DNA of 64,000 bases from Acidobacteriaceae bacterium (GTDB lineage Bacteria > Acidobacteriota > Terriglobia > Bryobacterales > Bryobacteraceae), in contig JAFAMD010000059.1 in assembly GCA_019233755.1 (NCBI GenBank), positions 1 through 64,000 on the forward strand, in the 5' to 3' direction. Below the pieces are notes generated by a model. It worked only from the letters and a program-made list of their open reading frames with translations, was not told the DNA's origin and ran no database searches. The position numbers and the translations under genes were made by a program. This document shows, piece after piece, positions 44,365-53,182 of this stretch (position 1 is its first letter; each line of letters begins with the position of its first letter).

Positions 44365-45336
44365 ATGACCGAACTTGCGTTTTTGTTTCCGGGGCAGGGC
44401 TCCCAGTTCGCCGGCATGGGAAAACTCCTCGCCGGCGAGTATCCCGAAGCCCGCAGCGTCTTCGAAGAAGCCGACGACGCTCTCTCGTTCCCTCTTTCCA
44501 AACTCTGCTTCGAGGGTCCCGAAGACGAGCTGAAGAAGACCGAAAATACCCAACCCGCGCTGCTCGCAGTCTCCATCGCCGCACACCGTGTGCTCGCAGC
44601 GCGCTCCATCAAGCCCGCCCTGGTGGCTGGTCATAGCCTCGGGGAATACTCCGCGCTCGTTGCCGCCGGTTCGCTCACGTTGGCAGATGCCCTCCGCCTC
44701 GTGCGCAAGCGTGGCCGCTACATGCAGGAAGCCGTGCCCCAAGGCGTCGGCGCCATGGCTGCTCTTCTCAAACTCCCCGAGGGCCAGTTGGATCGTATCC
44801 TCCAGGAAGCCGCTCAAGGCGAAGTTGTCACCGCCGCCAACCTCAATTCGCCCGGCCAAATTGTCATCGCCGGTCACGCTGCGGCCGTTGGACGCGCCAT
44901 GGAACTCGCCAAAGCGGCTGGCGCGAAACGCGCGGTCCTGCTGCCCGTCAGTGCGCCCTTCCATTGCCCGCTCATGCGGCCCGCTCAGCAGCGGCTACGG
45001 CCGGATCTCGATGCCGCTGAATTTCGCGATCTTTCCGTGCCGCTCGTCAATAACTGGCAGGCCAGTACCGTCACCAGCGCCGCCGATGCCCGGGAAGGCC
45101 TCTACCAGCAAATCCCGAACCCCGTCCGCTGGACCGAAAGCATACGCGAATTGAGCCGCGCAGGGATCACTCGCTTCATCGAGGTGGGAGCCGGCTCCGT
45201 GCTCCTCGGCCTTTCCCGCCAGATCGATCCTGCTCTGCAGGGCGCGAAATTCGGCGAACCGGACGATATCGATAAAGTGTCGGCGCTGCTGGCGGATCAC
45301 TCCGCAACGCTCAGTGAGGCGGACAGCCCGGCCTGA
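44365..45336 (+). CDS. fabD: Malonyl-CoA:ACP transacylase
   Basis: 323 residues. FLFPGQGSQFAGMGK opens the ferredoxin-like/hydrolase fold; nucleophile GHSLG has Ser91; Gln11, Arg117 and His200 (SAPFHCPLM) complete the active site. It transfers malonyl from CoA to acyl carrier protein to supply fatty acid synthesis. Other fab genes are not adjacent here. ATG at 44365 with no strong ribosome site. A 24-residue acidic tail follows the conserved end. Confidence 0.97.
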   Translation: MTELAFLFPGQGSQFAGMGKLLAGEYPEARSVFEEADDALSFPLSKLCFEGPEDELKKTENTQPALLAVSIAAHRVLAARSIKPALVAGHSLGEYSALVAAGSLTLADALRLVRKRGRYMQEAVPQGVGAMAALLKLPEGQLDRILQEAAQGEVVTAANLNSPGQIVIAGHAAAVGRAMELAKAAGAKRAVLLPVSAPFHCPLMRPAQQRLRPDLDAAEFRDLSVPLVNNWQASTVTSAADAREGLYQQIPNPVRWTESIRELSRAGITRFIEVGAGSVLLGLSRQIDPALQGAKFGEPDDIDKVSALLADHSATLSEADSPA

Positions 45337-45401
45337 TAATTCGCCCGCTGCGCTGTTACTTTCATTGAAACAAATTGCTGCTTAGGGCAGACTTAACTTC
45401 A

Positions 45402-46712
45402 ATGGAGGATCTGTTGAGGTATCGATTGAAGTCCTTTATCGCGCTCGCCGCTTTGTCGTCCCTATGCGCTCTGGCGCAAGAACCTACGCCGCCCGGGCAG
45501 GATACCGGTTCCAATACCCTTACAACGCTTGCCGGCGACTTCGCGCAAGGCAACTTTGTGAACTTCTATGCCTTCGTCGATGCTGTCCACGACTCGGATC
45601 AGGTAACGCTCAACAACTCCGGCGTCGGCTCATGGGGAGTTTCCGTTGGCGGCGGAGTCGACCTGTTTCACCAGTTTGAAACCAGTGTCGTCTCGCTCTC
45701 CTACCGTGGCGACTATCGCAATTACGGCTCCACTTCCTTTGGCGGCGGGAGCGACCAGAATCTCAATTTCGTTTTTACCAAGCGCGTCGGCCCGCGTTGG
45801 GTCTTAAGTACCCATGCGAGCGCTGGTGAGTACTTCTATGGCACTCCGTACTACAACTACCAGCAAAACGGTCCTCTTACTCCGGCCTCAAACCCGTTTA
45901 GTAACGAAACCCGTTATCTTTCCGGCGGAGTATCCGCCGTCTACCGCCAGACTCGTCGTCTCTCTTATATTCTTAGCGGTCAGTTTTACTTGACCCGCTA
46001 CAGCTACGCAAATGCCATCGGTTCCAACGGGGGCTCCGGCAGTGCCGGGATCAGTTATAACTTCACCGCGCGCACCAGCCTCACGGCGAGTTATGTGCAC
46101 AATAATTTCCAATATGAACAAAACTCCGGCAGCGCCCTGATCGACAGCGCATTCCTCACTGTGCAGCACAAGTTCTCTCGGCGCACCACGGCCAGCATCT
46201 CTGGCGGCGTCGCGCGCGCACACTCACAGGGCACCATTACCGAACAGGCTCTGCTCCTGGTCAATGGGCAGCCGCCCCTGGGCAGCGTAACCGGTCCTTA
46301 CAATGTGGTCTCTTGGATTCCTTCGTTTCAGGGAAACGTCTCTCATAACTGGCGTCGCCTAACCGCTACGGCCACAGGCGGTCAAGTCGTTGTGCCAGGA
46401 AACGGAATCTATCTTACATCCAGAAACTTATACCTCAGCGGCACCATCGCGCGCAACTGGGGCCGCCTGCACGTCGGTGGTGGCGGCGGTTACTACCATA
46501 TCGTCAGTATCTCCAATGCTCGCAACTCCACCTACAACAGCGTCAGTCTTTCGGCCACGGCCAGTTACATGCTCATGCGCTATATCGGGGCGCACGCAAC
46601 CTACAATTACTACCTGAATGGCTCCTATGGAGCGTATAGCAATGTGGCGGATAACCGCATCGCCTTCGGACTCAACTTCAGCTCGAAAGGCATACCCCTG
46701 ACGCTCTTCTGA
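45402..46712 (+). CDS. Outer-membrane beta-barrel protein of unknown function
   Basis: 436 residues from the ATG at 45402; a TTG at 45426 has a better GAGG spacing and gives nearly the same signal peptide (LKSFIALAALSSLCALAQ). After a short Pro/Thr linker the rest is aromatic, Gly/Ser/Asn-rich strands with two-residue alternation (SWGVSVGGGVDLFHQFETSVVSLSYRGDYRNYG, SLTASYVHNNFQYEQN, NYYLNGSYGAYSN, IAFGLNFSSKGIPLTLF). About 16-18 strands; it ends with Phe, a BamA recognition mark. No plug or SLH domain is seen. Likely a porin-like or structural barrel. Converges with the next gene, 7 bp between stops. Confidence 0.75.
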   Translation: MEDLLRYRLKSFIALAALSSLCALAQEPTPPGQDTGSNTLTTLAGDFAQGNFVNFYAFVDAVHDSDQVTLNNSGVGSWGVSVGGGVDLFHQFETSVVSLSYRGDYRNYGSTSFGGGSDQNLNFVFTKRVGPRWVLSTHASAGEYFYGTPYYNYQQNGPLTPASNPFSNETRYLSGGVSAVYRQTRRLSYILSGQFYLTRYSYANAIGSNGGSGSAGISYNFTARTSLTASYVHNNFQYEQNSGSALIDSAFLTVQHKFSRRTTASISGGVARAHSQGTITEQALLLVNGQPPLGSVTGPYNVVSWIPSFQGNVSHNWRRLTATATGGQVVVPGNGIYLTSRNLYLSGTIARNWGRLHVGGGGGYYHIVSISNARNSTYNSVSLSATASYMLMRYIGAHATYNYYLNGSYGAYSNVADNRIAFGLNFSSKGIPLTLF

Positions 46713-46719
46713 TTCACGG

Positions 46720-47319
46720 CTACTGCAATTTGTGGCCGGCTGTCGTCAAAACCTGCTGCAGCCGGTCCGCGAAATTCTCGCCGGATTCCGTCTCGAGCCT
46801 GCGGGTCTCTACTGGAAGAGTATTGTCTAATTCATGTACCAGCCTCAACAGGCTTTTGATATTCGATTCCACCAGCTTGGCGCTGCCTGGAATCTCAGGC
46901 TGCGGAAGATAGTTGCTGTCGACGCCGAACTCGATTCGCAGATCCTCCTGTTTTCCCGTCTCCCGGTCGGTTCCGTTATCGAATTCAGGCCCGAAGCACG
47001 CCAGTAGTACTCGCGCCGGCTTGAGCGCCCAGTCTTCGTCGTACTGCCATAAATCCCACCAGCTCTCGACGCGGTACGCCACATCGCTGCCGGTGTAGTC
47101 CGCCAGCGTCTCCATCACCTCCGCTGTATCGAAGGGTCCGTTCACGGGTCGCTCCAAAAGCGGAGGTTCCGTTGTGTCAATAGCTTGGATTGAAATCACC
47201 GATTGCGGCTGCTCCCGCTGCGAGAAAGGAAAAAGGCGCAGGAGTTTTTCGAACTGGTTCACGCGGTTCGCTCGCCCCGACTCGCTGAGCCAGATGGATA
47301 GGAATAACTGATCCGTCAC
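46720..47319 (-). CDS. Conserved protein of unknown function
   Basis: 199 residues from the GTG at 47319 (frame open to 47385, but the start region there is out of pattern). Soluble, no signal. The opening VTDQLFLSIWLSESGRANRVNQFEKLLRLFPFS and the acidic/aromatic motif YRVESWWDLWQYDEDWALKPARVLLACFGPEFDN are characteristic; I recall similar proteins from Acidobacteriota only as hypothetical. The tail is helical with heptads (RLVHELDNTLPVETRRLETESGENFADRL). Function unknown. Starts 101 bp from the YkgJ gene in divergent orientation. Confidence 0.7.
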   Translation of the reverse strand: MTDQLFLSIWLSESGRANRVNQFEKLLRLFPFSQREQPQSVISIQAIDTTEPPLLERPVNGPFDTAEVMETLADYTGSDVAYRVESWWDLWQYDEDWALKPARVLLACFGPEFDNGTDRETGKQEDLRIEFGVDSNYLPQPEIPGSAKLVESNIKSLLRLVHELDNTLPVETRRLETESGENFADRLQQVLTTAGHKLQ

Positions 47320-47420
47320 GCCTTCATTATCTGCCGCGAAGCGCCGGCGGAGTGCGGCGTGGCCGAAACAGGACGCCAACAACATGTTTTGAACTGAGAT
47401 AATGAAGATGAGAAGTCAGC

Positions 47421-47927
47421 ATGCAAACGGACCTCGTGCAAATTAAACGCCTCGGCGAAAAACAGCGCGAGGAAAATCAGCGCTTCCGCACCTGGCTGAA
47501 GCGCCATAATTTCGTCGAGCGCCGCTTCAAATCCATTGCCCAGGATGTCGAAGAGTCCATCGACTGTACTGCCTGTGCAAACTGCTGCAAAGTCGCCACA
47601 ACTCAAATCAGCGCGCGCGACGCCGAGCGTCTCGCAAAACATCTCCGCCTGAAGCTGGCCGACTTTCTCCGTGGCTACACGGTTGAAACCGCAGAGGAGG
47701 GCCGTATCCTCAAGCGCACGGAAGCCGGTTGTATCTTTTTGGAAGGCAACCTTTGCTCCGTTTATGAAGCCCGACCCCAAACCTGCGAGTTTTTTCCTCA
47801 CCTCGTGAAGGGCAACGGTTCTCTCCTCAGCCGTATGTGGCACATGCCGGACCGTGCTGTTTACTGCCCTATCGTCTTCAACACACTGGAGCAGTTCAAG
47901 ACGGAAACGGGATTCAAGAAATCATGA
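47421..47927 (+). CDS. YkgJ-family cysteine-cluster protein
   Basis: 168 residues. Cysteines in the family pattern: CTACANCCKV (49-58), then GCIFLEGNLCSVYEARPQTCEFFP and YCP near the end, giving eight metal-ligand-capable Cys for zinc or an Fe-S centre. The proteins are widespread and of unknown function. The stop overlaps the rmuC start (ATGA), so both are co-translated. The basic N-terminal helix (EKQREENQRFRTWLKRHNFVERRFK) may bind nucleic acid or protein. Confidence 0.85.
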   Translation: MQTDLVQIKRLGEKQREENQRFRTWLKRHNFVERRFKSIAQDVEESIDCTACANCCKVATTQISARDAERLAKHLRLKLADFLRGYTVETAEEGRILKRTEAGCIFLEGNLCSVYEARPQTCEFFPHLVKGNGSLLSRMWHMPDRAVYCPIVFNTLEQFKTETGFKKS

Positions 47928-49225
47928 GTGCTTTCACAGCTGCACTGCTTCTTTGCCTCCTGGGCATGGTCGGTTTCGCTGCTTACCAGTTGTCCGAAGC
48001 CCGCCGTTGGCGCCATGCCGCAGCCGAAGAGCGCAGCCAGGCCGAAACGCACCGCGCCGATCTCGAGCGGACCAGGCGCGAGCTCGATGATGCCCGCCGC
48101 GATGTCGTGCTCCAGCAGAGCGAAAATACGAAATCCCGCGAGCTTGCCGAAGTGCAGCTTAAACTCCTCACCCAGACCCAGCAGCAGCTTGAAGAGAAAT
48201 TTCGCGCCCTCGCGGCCGAGGCGCTCCAGAACAACAGCCAGATGATGCTCGATCGCAGCCGCGATCATCTGCAACAGCTTGTCGAACCGGTCAACCAGTC
48301 GCTTCGTAAATTCGAAGAGCAGGTGCAGGCAATTGAAAAATCCCGGGCCGGTGCGTACGAAAGCATAACCGCCCAGGTCCAGGCCCTCACGCAACTTCAG
48401 GAACGCGTCCGCCATTCCACAGATCAGCTCAAAACCGCTCTGCGCTCACCCATCCAGCGCGGCCGTTGGGGCGAAATGCAGCTCCGCCGTGTCGTTGAGC
48501 TTGCCGGCATGCTCGATTATTGCGATTTCTCCGAGCAGGAGACGCTCTTCGGTGAAACTACCCAGCGCCCCGATCTGATTGTCCATCTCCCCAACCACTG
48601 CCGCGTGGTAGTGGACGCCAAAGTCTCGCTCGATGCCTATCTCCGCTCGATCGAAGCCCAGGACGAGGCCGAGCGCCAGCGCTTCCTCGTTGAGCACGCC
48701 CGCCAGGTCAAGGCTCACGTGCGGATTCTTTCGGAAAAGGCCTACTGGCAGCGCGTCAACTCACCCGAGTTTGTAGTCGCGTTCCTGCCGCTCGAGTCGC
48801 TTTTTAGCGCCGCGCTGGAGCATGATCCCGAACTGTTGGCCTATGCCGCCACCAATCGCGTCGTCATCGCCAGCCCGATTACGCTGATTACGCTGCTCCT
48901 GACGGTAGCCTACGGCTGGCGCCAGCAGGCCGTGGTCGAAAACCTCGATAAAATTCGCGACACCGGCACCGAGCTCTACAAACGCCTGCTCACCATGGGC
49001 CAGCACTTCAGTAAGCTCGGCGATGCCATCGAGAAAACCGTGGGCGCCTATAACGACACCATCGGCTCGCTCGAACGTAACGTCCTCACCTCCGCCCGAA
49101 AATTTAGAGACCTCCGCCCTGCGACCGCAGACGAGATCGAGGTCCGTGCCGAAATCGACGCCTCGCCCCGCAACCTCGACCCGGGCAAGTGGCAGGCCCT
49201 CGAAGCCGCCGGCAAGCGCGGCTGA
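47924..49225 (+). CDS. rmuC: DNA recombination protein RmuC
   Basis: 433 residues from the ATG at 47924, overlapping the YkgJ stop by 4 nt. An N-terminal hydrophobic helix (AFTAALLLCLLGMVGFAAYQL) anchors it, a coiled coil runs 30-170, then the RmuC domain: GRWGEMQLRRVVELAGM, RPDLIVHLPNHCRVVVDAKVSLDAY, PEFVVAFLPLESLFSAAL, VIASPITLITLLLTVAYGWRQQ. The D-A-K and E of a PD-(D/E)xK nuclease fold are present (VVDAKVS). In E. coli RmuC limits inversions between repeats, so its position next to tandem repeats is a curiosity. Confidence 0.95.
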   Translation: MSAFTAALLLCLLGMVGFAAYQLSEARRWRHAAAEERSQAETHRADLERTRRELDDARRDVVLQQSENTKSRELAEVQLKLLTQTQQQLEEKFRALAAEALQNNSQMMLDRSRDHLQQLVEPVNQSLRKFEEQVQAIEKSRAGAYESITAQVQALTQLQERVRHSTDQLKTALRSPIQRGRWGEMQLRRVVELAGMLDYCDFSEQETLFGETTQRPDLIVHLPNHCRVVVDAKVSLDAYLRSIEAQDEAERQRFLVEHARQVKAHVRILSEKAYWQRVNSPEFVVAFLPLESLFSAALEHDPELLAYAATNRVVIASPITLITLLLTVAYGWRQQAVVENLDKIRDTGTELYKRLLTMGQHFSKLGDAIEKTVGAYNDTIGSLERNVLTSARKFRDLRPATADEIEVRAEIDASPRNLDPGKWQALEAAGKRG

Positions 49226-49367
49226 TAGATTCTTGGTCAGGTTGTCTGAGAACTTCTCCCTCAGATTTTGCGCTGACCCCTCTCCCGAAACTGCTTTTCG
49301 GGCGCACCACCGCGCCTTTCCAGCCGCAGTTTCTCTTACCCAGAACGCGCCCAAAGCGCGCTGACTG

Positions 49368-49530
49368 CTGATGCCTGACGACTGATGCCTGAGAGCTGAT
49401 GCCTGACGGCTGATGCCTGAGAGCTGATGCCTGACAGCTGATGCCTGACAGCTGATGCCTGAGAGCTGATGCCTGAAAGCTGATGCCTGAGAGCTGATGC
49501 CTGAGAGCTGATGCCTGAGAGCTGACAGCT
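49368..49530. repeat. 14-bp tandem repeat array (11 units, CTGATGCCTGAGAG)
   Basis: Eleven 14-base units run from 49368 to 49521, most reading CTGATGCCTGAGAG, with variants at positions 12-14 (ACGA, ACGG, ACAG, AAAG). Each unit is two heptamers, CTGATGC + CTGAGAG, and the tract ends with CTGACAG at 49522-49528, matching the heptamers at 43934-43996. It lies in the 326-bp space between rmuC and the gene at 49552, which otherwise holds only weak GC-rich sequence. Not a CRISPR: units are contiguous, with no spacers. Confidence 0.92.
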
Positions 49531-49551
49531 GAAGGCTCTCGTCGCTTAGCC

Positions 49552-50535
49552 CTAATTGCGCAATTTTTCGGTGTTGTGCAATTTTTCGGTGATAGTAATA
49601 GGCGCTGAAAGCTGGAACGTTAGCTTTGTCTCGCTCTCGAGTACGGCGGGCCTGCCGCGTGTTGCCAAAACCACGCCCGTGCCTGCTGCACCCCCCGCGC
49701 CCGCTCCGATTGCGGCGCCCTTGCCTCCGCCTGCCAGTGCGCCGATAATAGCGCCCAGCGCTGCGCCGCCGGCGATCTTCGCCGCATCGGCCCCGGTGTT
49801 GCTGGGACCCTTCCGCTCCGACGTGTTGGTTTCGACGCGCACCGTCTGGCCGTCCGTCGTGTGGATCTCGGTCAGCGCCAGGGTTAGATCCGCCGCCCCG
49901 GACAAATGGCCGGCTTTCTCCGCGTTCATAATCCGGCCAAGCACTTTCGACCCTTTTTCGGCAATAATGAAGCCGTCCATGATGATAGGTACCTCGAGCG
50001 TGGCCCGAAACGTGTCGCCCGTATAGTTGTGGTTCGTCGAAAGGGTCTCACCGAGCCGGACAAAGAGCGTCAGCCCCGCCGGTAGCGTAACGACATGCGG
50101 CTGCATGGGTGGTGCTTGCTCTATGGGAGCCAATGGCACCGTGGGGGCCGGACTCGGGATCGAAAGCGGCGTGTTCTGTGCGATTTGGATGGGCGGCAGG
50201 GAAGGCTGCGGCTGCTGCGCGGGCGGTTCCGGCTGCGCTTGTTCACGCTTCTTCGCACGCACCTTGTGGAGTGGCGCTGTGCGTGGGGCGGCACTCGGGG
50301 CTGGGGCCGGCTCAGAAGGCGCCCTATCATCCGGAACTGGTGTAGCCGTGGGTGGTTGGAGGTCCGGGGGAGGCTGAACCGATGCCGGCTGTTGCTGGAC
50401 TGTCGGCGGCGGTGGGACAGCCGGCTGATATCGCGAGGGGTCGTTTAGCCGTATGTACAGGAGAGCACTGCCCAAAGCCGCTACGATCCCGCCTACGAAG
50501 GCGGCCATGATTTTAATAGCGCTCGACGACGTCAT
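49552..50535 (-). CDS. Membrane-anchored protein with proline-rich linker and TrbI/VirB10-like C-terminal domain
   Basis: 327 residues. Membrane helix 7-27 (IKIMAAFVGGIVAALGSALLYI), then a 120-residue Pro/Gln/Ala-rich spacer to about 150, then a beta-barrel-like domain (VTLPAGLTLFVRLGETLSTNHNYTGDTFRATL, IIAEKGSKVLGRIMNAEKAG) like that of TrbI/VirB10 and related scaffold proteins. A glycine-zipper (AAKIAGGAALGAIIGALAGGGKGAAIGAGAGGAAGTGVVLA), a possible second membrane segment, lies near 251-292. No conjugation genes are nearby, so this is probably an isolated envelope protein. Function unproven. Confidence 0.72.
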   Translation of the reverse strand: MTSSSAIKIMAAFVGGIVAALGSALLYIRLNDPSRYQPAVPPPPTVQQQPASVQPPPDLQPPTATPVPDDRAPSEPAPAPSAAPRTAPLHKVRAKKREQAQPEPPAQQPQPSLPPIQIAQNTPLSIPSPAPTVPLAPIEQAPPMQPHVVTLPAGLTLFVRLGETLSTNHNYTGDTFRATLEVPIIMDGFIIAEKGSKVLGRIMNAEKAGHLSGAADLTLALTEIHTTDGQTVRVETNTSERKGPSNTGADAAKIAGGAALGAIIGALAGGGKGAAIGAGAGGAAGTGVVLATRGRPAVLESETKLTFQLSAPITITEKLHNTEKLRN

Positions 50536-50641
50536 CCTGAATCCCCACTATATGTTCAAACGCAGGCGCACGGTATGCCGTTTCCAGGCCAACGTTAAAA
50601 TAGAGTTATCCGGCGCCGTGCGCCATCGCCCTTTCTCTAAA

Positions 50642-51679
50642 ATGCCAGGCCAGTATCAGATTGATTTCCCGGCAGGTTACACTGTCGGACCGGTTCCTAT
50701 CCGTCCCGCGACCGTTCTCGCGCCCATGGCCGGCGTCACCGACACGGTGTTCCGGCGTCTGATCCGCAACCAGGGCGGCTGCGGCCTGCTGATGACGGAA
50801 TTCACCAGTTCGCACGGTGTCGTCAGCACTCGCCACGCCAAAAAGCCCAACCGCAATTTCCGCTATCTCTACTTTGAGCCGGAGGAGCATCCCATTGCCT
50901 GTCAACTGTTTGGCTCCGATCCGGCGGTCATGGCCGACGCCGCCAGGGTATGTGAGGACCGGGGGTTCGATATCGTCGACATCAATTTCGGCTGCCCGGT
51001 CAACAAGGTCGTTAAGTGCAACGGCGGTTCCGGTCTGCTGCGCGATCTCCCGCTGGTTGAATCGATCCTGAGGGAAGTTCGTTCCGCAATTTCCATCCCC
51101 TTGACGTGCAAGTTCCGCACCGGTTGGAACGAGAAAGAGCTGGTCGCCGTGCGCATGGCTAAAATCGCAGAAGATTGCGGCCTCGCGGCCGTTGCTCTTC
51201 ACGGCCGCACCCGCGAACAGGGTTACAGTGGCAAAGCGGATTGGACCCGCATCGCCGAAGTGAAAGCTGCCGTCAAAATTCCGGTCATCGGCAATGGCGA
51301 TATCATCACGCCGGAAGACGCCGTCCGGATGTACCGTGAAACCGGCTGCGACGCCGTCATGATCGGCCGCGCTGCTTCCTACAATCCCTGGATCTTCCGG
51401 CAGATTCACGAATACCTCGAGACCGGCGCTTACTTCATCCCACCCGACCATGAGCGCTACAACATCATGAAGAGGTACTATCTGATGCTTGAAGACCACG
51501 GCGAGTCGGATGCCATCGGGAAAATGAAGCAGTTCGCTACTTCCTTCACGCACGGCGTGCGCAACGGCTCCAGGCTCCGCACGGAAATCTATCGCTCACA
51601 GGAGATCAGGCAGATCCTCGACGGCGTCGACGCCTTCTTCTCTGAGCAGTTGCAACTCGAAACGGCCCAGGTCGCTTGA
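50642..51679 (+). CDS. dusB: tRNA-dihydrouridine synthase (DusB type)
   Basis: 345 residues from the ATG at 50642; the frame is open from 50453 but that part overlaps the divergent gene. TIM-barrel flavoprotein: LAPMAGVTDTVFRRLIRNQGG (FMN), catalytic Cys118 in NFGCPVNKV, VVKCNGGSGLL, LHGRTREQGYSG, PVIGNGDI and a helical C-terminal tRNA-binding domain (GSRLRTEIYRSQEIRQIL). Reduces uridine to dihydrouridine in tRNA D-loops. Its TGA overlaps the start TTG of rnhA (TTGA), so the two are coupled. Confidence 0.95.
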   Translation: MPGQYQIDFPAGYTVGPVPIRPATVLAPMAGVTDTVFRRLIRNQGGCGLLMTEFTSSHGVVSTRHAKKPNRNFRYLYFEPEEHPIACQLFGSDPAVMADAARVCEDRGFDIVDINFGCPVNKVVKCNGGSGLLRDLPLVESILREVRSAISIPLTCKFRTGWNEKELVAVRMAKIAEDCGLAAVALHGRTREQGYSGKADWTRIAEVKAAVKIPVIGNGDIITPEDAVRMYRETGCDAVMIGRAASYNPWIFRQIHEYLETGAYFIPPDHERYNIMKRYYLMLEDHGESDAIGKMKQFATSFTHGVRNGSRLRTEIYRSQEIRQILDGVDAFFSEQLQLETAQVA

Positions 51680-52143
51680 AGCACGTACAACTGATCACGG
51701 ACGGAGCCTGCAAGGGTAATCCGGGGAAGGGAGGATGGGCCTGCATTCTCCGTTTTGGAGAATACAAACGGGAGCTGTACGGGTGTGCGCCTCACACAAC
51801 GAACAACCGCATGGAGCTGGCGGCCGCCATCGAGGGGCTGAAGCGCCTGAAGGAAACCTGTTCGGTCGAAATCATTATCGATTCCGAATACGTCAAGAAC
51901 GGAATGACCAAGTGGATTCAGGGATGGAAGCGGAATGGTTGGAAAAAAGCCGACAAGCAGCCCGTGAATAACCAGGATCTCTGGATCGTGCTCGACGAGC
52001 TGGTAAACGCGCACAAGGTTACCTGGACCTGGACCAGGGGCCACGCTTCGCACGAAGACAACAATCGCTGCGATGAACTGGCTAGCCGCGCTGCCGAAGA
52101 GCAGATCTCGAGCGAGCCCGCCGCCCTGAGCGTTCGCTATTAG
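51676..52143 (+). CDS. rnhA: Ribonuclease HI
   Basis: 155 residues from a TTG at 51676 that overlaps the dusB stop. Catalytic carboxylates Asp9 (ITDGAC), Glu47 (NRMELAA), Asp69 (IIDSEYV) and Asp133 (NNRCDELA), with His124 in RGHASHEDNN; the basic handle KWIQGWKRNGWKKA is present. Degrades RNA in RNA-DNA hybrids. Three bases separate it from nadD. Confidence 0.95.
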   Translation: MKHVQLITDGACKGNPGKGGWACILRFGEYKRELYGCAPHTTNNRMELAAAIEGLKRLKETCSVEIIIDSEYVKNGMTKWIQGWKRNGWKKADKQPVNNQDLWIVLDELVNAHKVTWTWTRGHASHEDNNRCDELASRAAEEQISSEPAALSVRY

Positions 52144-52146
52144 CTC

Positions 52147-52749
52147 ATGTCACAGCGCGTCTGCCTGTTCGGTGGCACTTTCGACCCCATACACAGCGCT
52201 CATCTGCGCATCGCGCAGGAGGCTCTTCACCGGTGCCATCTTGACCGCGTGCTCTTCATTCCGGCGGGTAATCCGCCGCACAAGGATGCGTCCGGCCTGA
52301 CCCCTTACGAGGACCGCTTTCGCATGGTGGAGATTGCCTGCGCTCCGTATCCTCAGTTCGCCGCGTCGCGGCTCGAAGAAGGGCAGGCGCGCAGCTATAC
52401 GATTGATACCGTCAAGCGATTCCGGAAGGAGCTTGCGCCGGACGACCACCTGTTCTTTCTGATTGGCGGGGATGCCTTTGACGAAATCAAAACGTGGAAG
52501 AACTGGCCGGAATTGATTCAGCTTACGGAGTTCGTGGTGGTCGCCCGGCCTGGTCGTAAATACCGGATTCCTGAGGGCGCGGTGGTCCATCGGCTCGATA
52601 AGCTGGCCCTGCCGGTCTCCAGTTCCGGCATTCGCGCCCGCCTTGCGGAAGGCGGCCCAACACCCGAACTGCCAAAAAAGGTCCGCGCCCTCATTGAAGA
52701 GCGCGGGCTGTATAGTTTCGGAAAAACGAAGGCTACTGTTTCGCCGTAG
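52147..52749 (+). CDS. nadD: Nicotinate-nucleotide adenylyltransferase
   Basis: 200 residues. Nucleotide-binding motif GGTFDPIHSAHL at 9-20 (H-x-x-H variant HSAH), PHK near 44-46 (FIPAGNPPHKD), and the second motif SSSGIRARL at 158-166. Makes deamido-NAD from nicotinate mononucleotide and ATP, an essential NAD step. Start three bases after the rnhA stop. Its end overlaps the bacilliredoxin gene by 17 nt in convergent orientation. Confidence 0.95.
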   Translation: MSQRVCLFGGTFDPIHSAHLRIAQEALHRCHLDRVLFIPAGNPPHKDASGLTPYEDRFRMVEIACAPYPQFAASRLEEGQARSYTIDTVKRFRKELAPDDHLFFLIGGDAFDEIKTWKNWPELIQLTEFVVVARPGRKYRIPEGAVVHRLDKLALPVSSSGIRARLAEGGPTPELPKKVRALIEERGLYSFGKTKATVSP

Positions 52750-53182
52750 CGCAGTACTGGTCGAAGGCGTCCGTCAGCACTTCGGCAATGCTCTCTGGAT
52801 AGCTGCCTTCAATCTGATACCGATGCAATACGAACACCGGCTTTCCGTCCTGGAAAAGCGCCATCGACGGTGAAGAAGGCGGAATGCCGGGGAGCAGTTC
52901 ACGAACCCGGGCAACCGCTTCGATATCAGCGCCGGCGAAAACCGTCGCAACGGAATCCGGGCGTGCATTGTGCCGCAGCGCGAGTCCGACTGCAGGCCGA
53001 GCCTTTCCCGCCGCGCAGCCGCACACGGAATTGACAACCATCAGTACAGTGCCGCTGCCGGGCGTCAAAAGCTGGTCGACTTCATCCGCCGTGCGGGCTT
53101 CTTTCACGCCATACTGCGTGAGATCTTTGCGCATCGGCGCAATCAGTTGTTCAGGATAGCGATTCGGGGTAGTAGCAAACAT
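52733..53182 (-). CDS. BrxA/BrxB-type bacilliredoxin
   Basis: 149 residues. The CGC redox motif (Cys54-Gly-Cys56, in NSVCGCAAGKARP) and the surrounding thioredoxin fold (LPGIPPSSPSMALFQDGKPVFVLHRYQIEG) match YphP/YqiW. These remove bacillithiol from protein thiols, or act as thioredoxin-like reductants where bacillithiol is absent. Bacillithiol genes are not in this window. It begins directly at the end of the coiled-coil gene (53183), so they are probably one transcript. Confidence 0.92.
   Translation of the reverse strand: MFATTPNRYPEQLIAPMRKDLTQYGVKEARTADEVDQLLTPGSGTVLMVVNSVCGCAAGKARPAVGLALRHNARPDSVATVFAGADIEAVARVRELLPGIPPSSPSMALFQDGKPVFVLHRYQIEGSYPESIAEVLTDAFDQYCATAKQ

Noticed and set aside
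49368..49530. Tandem repeats as a CRISPR array
   Set aside because: Units are contiguous, with no spacers, and no cas genes are present.
49552..50535. TrbI-like protein as sign of a conjugative element
   Set aside because: No other Trb/VirB genes, relaxase or origin in the window; the domain also occurs in lone envelope proteins.
50606..51553. 315-codon frame antisense to dusB
   Set aside because: dusB is clear and the reverse frame has no known fold.
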